A DNA stretch of 7,381 nucleotides. Source: an uncultured Anaerococcus sp. GTDB taxonomy: Bacteria; Bacillota; Clostridia; Tissierellales; Peptoniphilaceae. The notes under the pieces were generated by a model that had not been told where the DNA came from, ran no database searches, and saw only the letters and a program-made list of their open reading frames with translations. The position numbers were made by a program, and so were the translations under genes. Of this stretch, positions 7,069 to 7,381 are shown in pieces. The stretch lies in the NCBI RefSeq assembly GCF_937934665.1, contig NZ_CALGYW010000036.1, positions 1 through 7,381 on the forward strand, read 5' to 3'. The first letter of the stretch is position 1, and each line of letters opens with the position of its first letter.

Positions 7069-7381
7069 TTACAATCTCCAAACTTGACCCCCTACTTGGG
7101 TCATAAGTAATTAAAATCTTAGCTTCTATAGCATCTTTTAACTCGTCTACATGGGAAATAAGACCGACAAACCTGTCCTCTTTAGAAAGTTTCTCTATGG
7201 TTTCTATGGCATTGGCGAGAAATTCTTTAGAAAGAGTGCCAAAGCCCTCGTCTATAAAGAGGGTATCTATCCTTATTCCCCCATTATATGCCCCGATCTC
7301 ATCAGAAAGGCCTAGGGCAAGGGATAGGCTTGCTAGGAAATTTTCCCCTCCTGATAGGGTTGAAGCTGGCCTTCTCTTGCC
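7061..7381 (-). CDS. sbcC: Exonuclease SbcCD subunit C, C-terminal 106 residues
   Basis: Only the 3' end is present; the N-terminal Walker A lobe and the long coiled coil lie beyond the right edge. SbcC is the Rad50-like ATPase that, with the SbcD (Mre11-like) nuclease, opens hairpins and protein-blocked DNA ends. The visible residues (numbered from the window edge) form the second ATPase lobe: ABC signature LSGGE (9-13) followed by NFLASLSLALGLSD, Walker B DTLFIDE (39-45, catalytic Asp44-Glu45), GFGTLS (46-51, D-loop region) and the switch histidine His77 in GLISHVDEL. This arrangement is the SbcC/Rad50 end; RecF and RecN are less likely because DEGFGTLS is characteristic of SbcC. It ends with TAG at 7061-7063, inside addB. 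The sbcC next to addAB matches the repair-gene clustering seen in Firmicutes such as B. subtilis, although there the gene order differs. Confidence 0.93.
   Translation of the reverse strand, partial: GKRRPASTLSGGENFLASLSLALGLSDEIGAYNGGIRIDTLFIDEGFGTLSKEFLANAIETIEKLSKEDRFVGLISHVDELKDAIEAKILITYDPSRGSSLEIVND
7076..7079 (-). promoter_or_regulatory. Ribosome binding site of addB
   Basis: GGAG on the minus strand lies 7 bases before the addB ATG (7066-7068) and is embedded in the final codons of sbcC. The sbcC stop codon follows within the addB start region, so reinitiation or coupling is likely. The placement supports the annotated AddB start. Confidence 0.78.

Noticed and set aside
1..7381. Very frequent minus-strand hexamer GATAAG (CTTATC on the plus strand), considered as a Chi-like or uptake motif
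   Set aside because: The occurrences I checked in addA and addB are in frame as Asp-Lys codons, so codon and amino-acid bias explains them. A genome-wide count corrected for codon context would be needed to revive the idea.
1..7381. CRISPR array, insertion sequence, tRNA or rRNA, phage or defence island
   Set aside because: Nearly every base is accounted for by four same-strand coding regions. I saw no spaced direct repeats, transposase, tRNA-like fold or change in base composition.

Overview
The window is an AT-rich, gene-dense stretch of a chromosome in which everything is read from the minus strand. It holds most of a double-strand-break processing operon, in transcription order sbcC (3' end only, 7381 to 7061), addB (7068 to 3721), addA (3728 to 363), then the start of an unrecognised membrane-anchored protein (about 332 to beyond position 1). 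AddAB in place of RecBCD, the heavy use of AGG for Arg and ATA for Ile, Lys/Asp/Glu-rich proteins, purine-rich coding strands and strong GGAGG-type ribosome binding sites point to a low-GC Firmicute. An anaerobic coccus of the Anaerococcus/Peptoniphilus group is my best guess; this is inference, not a database match.

Layout. The right edge carries the C-terminal ATPase lobe of SbcC, the ABC/Rad50-like subunit of the SbcCD nuclease. Its stop codon lies inside the start of addB (8-base overlap). The addB stop lies inside the start of addA in the same way (another 8-base overlap). The addA stop is followed by about 30 bases rich in Shine-Dalgarno-like sequence, then by the fourth reading frame, which has an N-terminal hydrophobic segment, no ATG or GTG start, and runs off the left edge. 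No non-coding stretch exceeds about 30 bases. I see no RNA gene, mobile element, CRISPR array, promoter or convincing terminator; the promoter must lie upstream, beyond the right edge.

How the genes work together. In known systems SbcCD trims blocked or hairpin DNA ends. AddAB then binds the double-strand end, unwinds and degrades it, and after meeting a Chi sequence yields a 3' single strand for RecA. AddA here has a full set of superfamily 1A helicase motifs and an intact RecB-type nuclease. AddB has an intact nuclease site and the four cysteines of the iron-sulfur cluster, but its N-terminal ATP-binding loop is degenerate. Tight overlaps suggest coupled translation and balanced subunit production.

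This is largely a conventional recombination-repair locus, not an obviously new system. The points worth a second look are the degenerate AddB Walker A loop, an apparent change at one AddB residue tied to Chi recognition in Bacillus subtilis, and the odd start region of the gene after addA.
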